The notes beneath the pieces were generated by a model that was given only the letters and a program-made list of their open reading frames with translations, searched no databases and was not told where the DNA came from. Position numbers and translations under genes: made by a program. Below are positions 61,153 to 64,000 of a stretch of 64,000 bases of DNA, piece by piece; position 1 is the stretch's first letter, and each line of letters starts with the position of its first letter. Origin of the DNA: WRIS01 sp964345475 (GTDB taxonomy: Bacteria > Actinomycetota > Coriobacteriia > Coriobacteriales > Eggerthellaceae); assembly GCA_964345475.1 (NCBI GenBank), contig CAYFQW010000003.1:68086-132085 (forward strand), read 5' to 3'.

Positions 61153-62781
61153 ATGATTGATGAAATACGCGTTCGAAATCTGGCTCTTATAAAAGATGAG
61201 GCTCTTTCCCCCGCACCTGGTTTGACGGTATTGACGGGTGAAACTGGCGCTGGTAAGACGGCCCTCATATCGGCCTGTAAGCTTTTATGCGGGGAGAGAG
61301 CTTCGACTGCTGCTGTGCGTGAGGGTTCAGACGAGCTGCTTGTCGAAGGGCGTTTTTTCTCAGGCGAGGATGAGCATGTTGTAACAAGACGGCTTGGATC
61401 TGATGGCCGATCTCGTGTTTCCCTGAACGGCTCGATGGCAACTGTTGGAGAGCTGCAAGCGACCATTGGGCCCTTGGTAGATCTATGCGGACAACACGAG
61501 CATCAAAAGCTCTTGAAAATCTCGAGCCATGTTGAAATGCTCGATGATTGGGCCGCACAGTCTGTCGAGGGCGCTAAAGACTCCTATCAGAATGCATACC
61601 TAGAGGCTGAAAAGGCAGCCGTCTTGCTCGCAGAAATACAGGATGCTGCAAAAACTTCCTCAGCAAAACTCGATGAGGCCCGTTTTGTCTTACAGAGGAT
61701 CGATGCTGTCGATCCTGGCGAAAATGAATACGACGACCTCCTCGAGCTTCTTTCTAAGTCGGAGCATGCGGAGGCTCTTGCCCAGGCAAGCGAAGAAGCC
61801 TACCGTGCTCTCTCAGGAGAAGACGCTGCAATAGATGAGCTATACAAAGCAATATCCTTGCTCGAAGGGCAATCTGCCTGCGACGAAAAGTTAGGCGGCT
61901 TTGCATCAAATTTGCGCGAGGCGGTTTTTATGATTGAAGACGTTTCGCGCGAAACCCGCAGCTATAGCGATTCCATTGAATTTGATGAGCAAGCTCTTGA
62001 GGCGGGCCAGGAAAGGATGTTGGCCTTGCAAGGACTGCTTCGTGCGTATGGGCCGCGGATGGAGGATGTTTTTGCCAAGCGAGATGAGGCCGCAACCCTT
62101 ATATCGCTTGTGGACGACTCTGCCGAACAAGAGGCTCGTGCACAAAAAGCCTTGGAAGAGGCTGAAGAGGCACTTGCCCTGGCGGCGGACGCTTTAGACG
62201 AGGCGCGTTGCAAAGAGGCACCCCGCTTTTCGGCTGAGGTCAACGAGCAGCTCGATAAGCTCGAAATGGACGGTGCATCTATCATCTGTGATTTCAAGCG
62301 CCAAGCGAGGGATCGCTGGACAAAAGAAAGTCCCTCTCATATCGAATTTTTGTTCCAGCCTGCCGAGGGCATGCAGGCGAGGCCTCTTGCGCGCATTGCG
62401 TCTGGCGGAGAAATCAGCCGCGTTATGCTTGCGCTTAAGGTTGTGCTCGGGAATGCCGATAAGGTAGAGACGCTCATTTTCGATGAGGTGGATGCAGGAG
62501 TGGGGGGGTCGACAGCTCTTGCCTTAGCCAAGGTTTTGCATTCTTTATCACAGTCGCACCAATTGATTGTAGTCACTCATCTTGCGCAAGTCGCCGTTGC
62601 CGGGGACCGACACTACCAAGTCCGTAAAAAAGAAGGCAGCGACGATCAGGTTCCAGAAACTGTTATTGTGCCGCTCGACGAAGAAGAGCGTGTAGCTGAA
62701 ATCGCCCGAATGCTTTCGGGAGAATTAACCGATGCGTCACGCAAGCATGCGAAGGAGATGTTGGAGAAGTTCTCATGTTAA
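61153..62781 (+). CDS. recN: DNA repair protein RecN
   Basis: The 542-residue SMC-like ATPase helps repair double-strand breaks. Walker A is GETGAGKTALI (residue 29), followed by a central coiled coil of about 250 residues, then the signature ARIASGGEISRVMLAL and Walker B TLIFDEVDAGVGG. The last residues overlap nfo by seven bases, tying two repair genes. ATG 61153 has a modest site (taagcg). Confidence 0.95.
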   Translation: MIDEIRVRNLALIKDEALSPAPGLTVLTGETGAGKTALISACKLLCGERASTAAVREGSDELLVEGRFFSGEDEHVVTRRLGSDGRSRVSLNGSMATVGELQATIGPLVDLCGQHEHQKLLKISSHVEMLDDWAAQSVEGAKDSYQNAYLEAEKAAVLLAEIQDAAKTSSAKLDEARFVLQRIDAVDPGENEYDDLLELLSKSEHAEALAQASEEAYRALSGEDAAIDELYKAISLLEGQSACDEKLGGFASNLREAVFMIEDVSRETRSYSDSIEFDEQALEAGQERMLALQGLLRAYGPRMEDVFAKRDEAATLISLVDDSAEQEARAQKALEEAEEALALAADALDEARCKEAPRFSAEVNEQLDKLEMDGASIICDFKRQARDRWTKESPSHIEFLFQPAEGMQARPLARIASGGEISRVMLALKVVLGNADKVETLIFDEVDAGVGGSTALALAKVLHSLSQSHQLIVVTHLAQVAVAGDRHYQVRKKEGSDDQVPETVIVPLDEEERVAEIARMLSGELTDASRKHAKEMLEKFSC

Positions 62782-63710
62782 CCATAGGCTGTCATCTCTC
62801 TGTATCGAAGGGGTACTTGGCAATGGCGAAGACAGCCGTTTCCATCGGCGCCAACACCTTCCAGTTCTTTACACGAAACCCGCGGGGAGGAGCCGCAAAG
62901 GCCCTCGATATGAAAGACATTGAGGCGTATTTGGACTATGCTGCGGGCCAGGTTGAATGTGGCGTTTCTAAGGGAAACGGGCTTGACGAAGACAAGTTCC
63001 AAGAAGAAGGCAGCGTAAAAAGTAGGGAAGGGAGAAACTTCCAGCCACGAATATCAAGGGTCCTTGCCCATGCACCCTACACCCTTAATGCTGCCTCAGC
63101 GAAGGACCATGTGTATGAATTTGCCCATGAAGTTGTTGCTGAAGACCTTGCCCGCATGGAACATATCCCCTCTCAGGGCTACAATATGCATCCTGGTGCT
63201 CACGGCAACCAAGGTGTTGAAGAGGGAATACGTAAAATCTCAAGTCTCTTGAACAAGACTCTACGTCCTAATCAGGCGACGACGGTGCTTCTCGAAACAA
63301 TGGTGGGAAAGGGTACTGAAATCGGAGGCAGTTTCGAAGAGCTGGCCGCTATCATGCAGCAAGTGGAGGTGCAAGATAAGGTGGGAGTCTGCCTCGACAC
63401 CTGCCATGTGTGGGATGCTGGTTACGATGTCGCCCATCGGCTTGATGCTGTTTTGGAAGAGTTCGATACGTGTATTGGACTCGAAAGACTCAAGGCTATC
63501 CACTTGAATGACAGCTTGAACCCTTGTGGCGCTCGAAAGGATCGCCATGCAAAAATTGGAGAAGGAGAAATAGGCTTCGATGCCTTTGTTGCCATCATCA
63601 ATCACCCAGCCCTGCGTGACCTGCCTTTTTATCTCGAAACTCCCAATGAGCTTCCCGGCTACGAACAGGAAATACAGATGTTGAGAGAGGCATACCTGCC
63701 CTTGCCTTAA
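62775..63710 (+). CDS. nfo: Endonuclease IV (deoxyribonuclease IV)
   Basis: The 311-residue zinc enzyme cuts DNA at abasic sites. Ligands can be seen in GCHLSVSKGY, MHPGAHG, LLETMVGKGTEIG, VCLDTCHVWDAGYD and HLNDSLNPCGARKDRHAKIGEGEIG (the last two in outline). An insert of about 30 residues (near 65-95, VSKGNGLDEDKFQEEG...) lies between the first strand pairs and is not usual. Its ATG lies in the recN end (overlap), and a bidirectional terminator follows. Confidence 0.94.
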   Translation: MLTIGCHLSVSKGYLAMAKTAVSIGANTFQFFTRNPRGGAAKALDMKDIEAYLDYAAGQVECGVSKGNGLDEDKFQEEGSVKSREGRNFQPRISRVLAHAPYTLNAASAKDHVYEFAHEVVAEDLARMEHIPSQGYNMHPGAHGNQGVEEGIRKISSLLNKTLRPNQATTVLLETMVGKGTEIGGSFEELAAIMQQVEVQDKVGVCLDTCHVWDAGYDVAHRLDAVLEEFDTCIGLERLKAIHLNDSLNPCGARKDRHAKIGEGEIGFDAFVAIINHPALRDLPFYLETPNELPGYEQEIQMLREAYLPLP

Positions 63711-63767
63711 TTGCGCAGCTGGTTTTGGAGCCAGGAATCCTGAGGCAGGCATCTTCGCTGGCATCAA

Positions 63768-63801
63768 AGACCCGCAGAGGCCTGTAGCTCCCTGCGGGTC
63801 T
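63768..63801. terminator. Bidirectional terminator between nfo and a ferredoxin gene
   Basis: agacccgcag (63768-63777) pairs with ctgcgggtct (63792-63801) around 14 bases. It lies between convergent genes and can serve both. Confidence 0.8.
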
Positions 63802-63838
63802 TCGTGTGTCCTACCACGTCACACGAACTTGGAGTGTA

Positions 63839-63985
63839 TCAGCTCCATTTAAGGACGATACCTGTTCCAGCCTCAGGATAGGCCCAGTCAATAGCATCTA
63901 CGGGACAGACGTACTGACAAATGCCGCATTCCATGCAGTTCGTCATGCCATATTCCCAAGTTGCCTTTCCGCCCTCACCCGACAT
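63839..63985 (-). CDS. Small [4Fe-4S] ferredoxin (possibly the end of a longer gene)
   Basis: On the minus strand, ATG 63985 preceded by ggaggagc starts a 48-residue protein with CMECGICQYVCPVDAIDW, one full [4Fe-4S] motif, and a short tail. The ribosome binding site suggests that this is a complete tiny ferredoxin, but the frame is open to the window edge, so it may instead be the C-terminal end of a longer iron-sulfur protein. It faces nfo and shares the terminator. Confidence 0.6.
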   Translation of the reverse strand: MSGEGGKATWEYGMTNCMECGICQYVCPVDAIDWAYPEAGTGIVLKWS

Positions 63986-64000
63986 TTCAAAAGCTCCTCC

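Overview
The window looks like a piece of a small-genome, anaerobic or microaerophilic actinobacterium of the class Coriobacteriia (Eggerthellales-like, for example a Cryptobacterium/Slackia/Eggerthella relative). The reasons are the gene order rpsA - (mnmA) - coaE - ... - uvrB, a block aroE-aroC-aroK-aroB-aroQ-pepP-efp followed by biotin carboxylase, asp23, nusB and dxs, a type III glutamine synthetase, rubrerythrin, a nitrite-ammonifying cytochrome pair (NrfA/NrfH) with its own cytochrome c maturation genes, and multihaem proteins of the kind common in Eggerthellaceae. Base composition is near half G+C by eye. The taxonomic call is inference; a 16S or marker-gene search would settle it. A run of exactly 100 N flanked by an identical 55-bp sequence shows that this is a scaffolded short-read assembly.

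Layout. 0-4 kb: end of glutamine synthetase, then ilvE, cimA and a TrpR-like regulator (branched-chain amino acids by the citramalate route), then an isochorismatase-fold amidase. 4.1-6.3 kb, minus strand: NUDIX hydrolase, Hsp20, rubrerythrin. 6.7-13.2 kb: M18 aminopeptidase, a protist-type IMP dehydrogenase, leuS, a SanA-like protein. 13.4-21.6 kb: nrfA, nrfH, ccmE, ccmF, ccmA, ccmB, ccmC, ccmD-like, i.e. a nitrite reductase and the machinery that attaches its haems. 21.6-34 kb: galU, homocysteine-methyltransferase-like gene with small neighbours, msrAB, rarA, two envelope proteins, alaS, ruvX, mltG, yqeG. 34.9-40.9 kb: a compact shikimate operon ending in pepP and efp. 42.4-48.7 kb: a two-subunit biotin carboxylase system, asp23, nusB, xseB, dxs. 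49.5-56.4 kb: rpsA, mnmA, coaE, modD, uvrB. 56.4-58.5 kb: a small graveyard (ParE-like, PIN-domain and uvrB fragments) followed by a conspicuously G+C-rich NapH-like gene. 58.7-64 kb: dtd, a flavodoxin/ferredoxin protein, yigZ, recN, nfo and a small ferredoxin.

Most genes are on the plus strand and tightly packed, with many ATGA/TAATG overlaps. I found no tRNA, rRNA, CRISPR array, prophage or intact insertion sequence. The most unusual structure is a recurring class of degenerate short tandem repeats (often with a 12-bp period and an AAAGGCT-like core) placed just behind, and sometimes running through, the stop codons of otherwise ordinary housekeeping genes. Other points of interest are the Tritrichomonas-like IMP dehydrogenase, a group II intron 5' remnant sitting directly behind the nrfA terminator, non-standard haem-binding motifs in NrfH, a Cys-type two-domain CcmE, and a cysteine-rich variant of MnmA.
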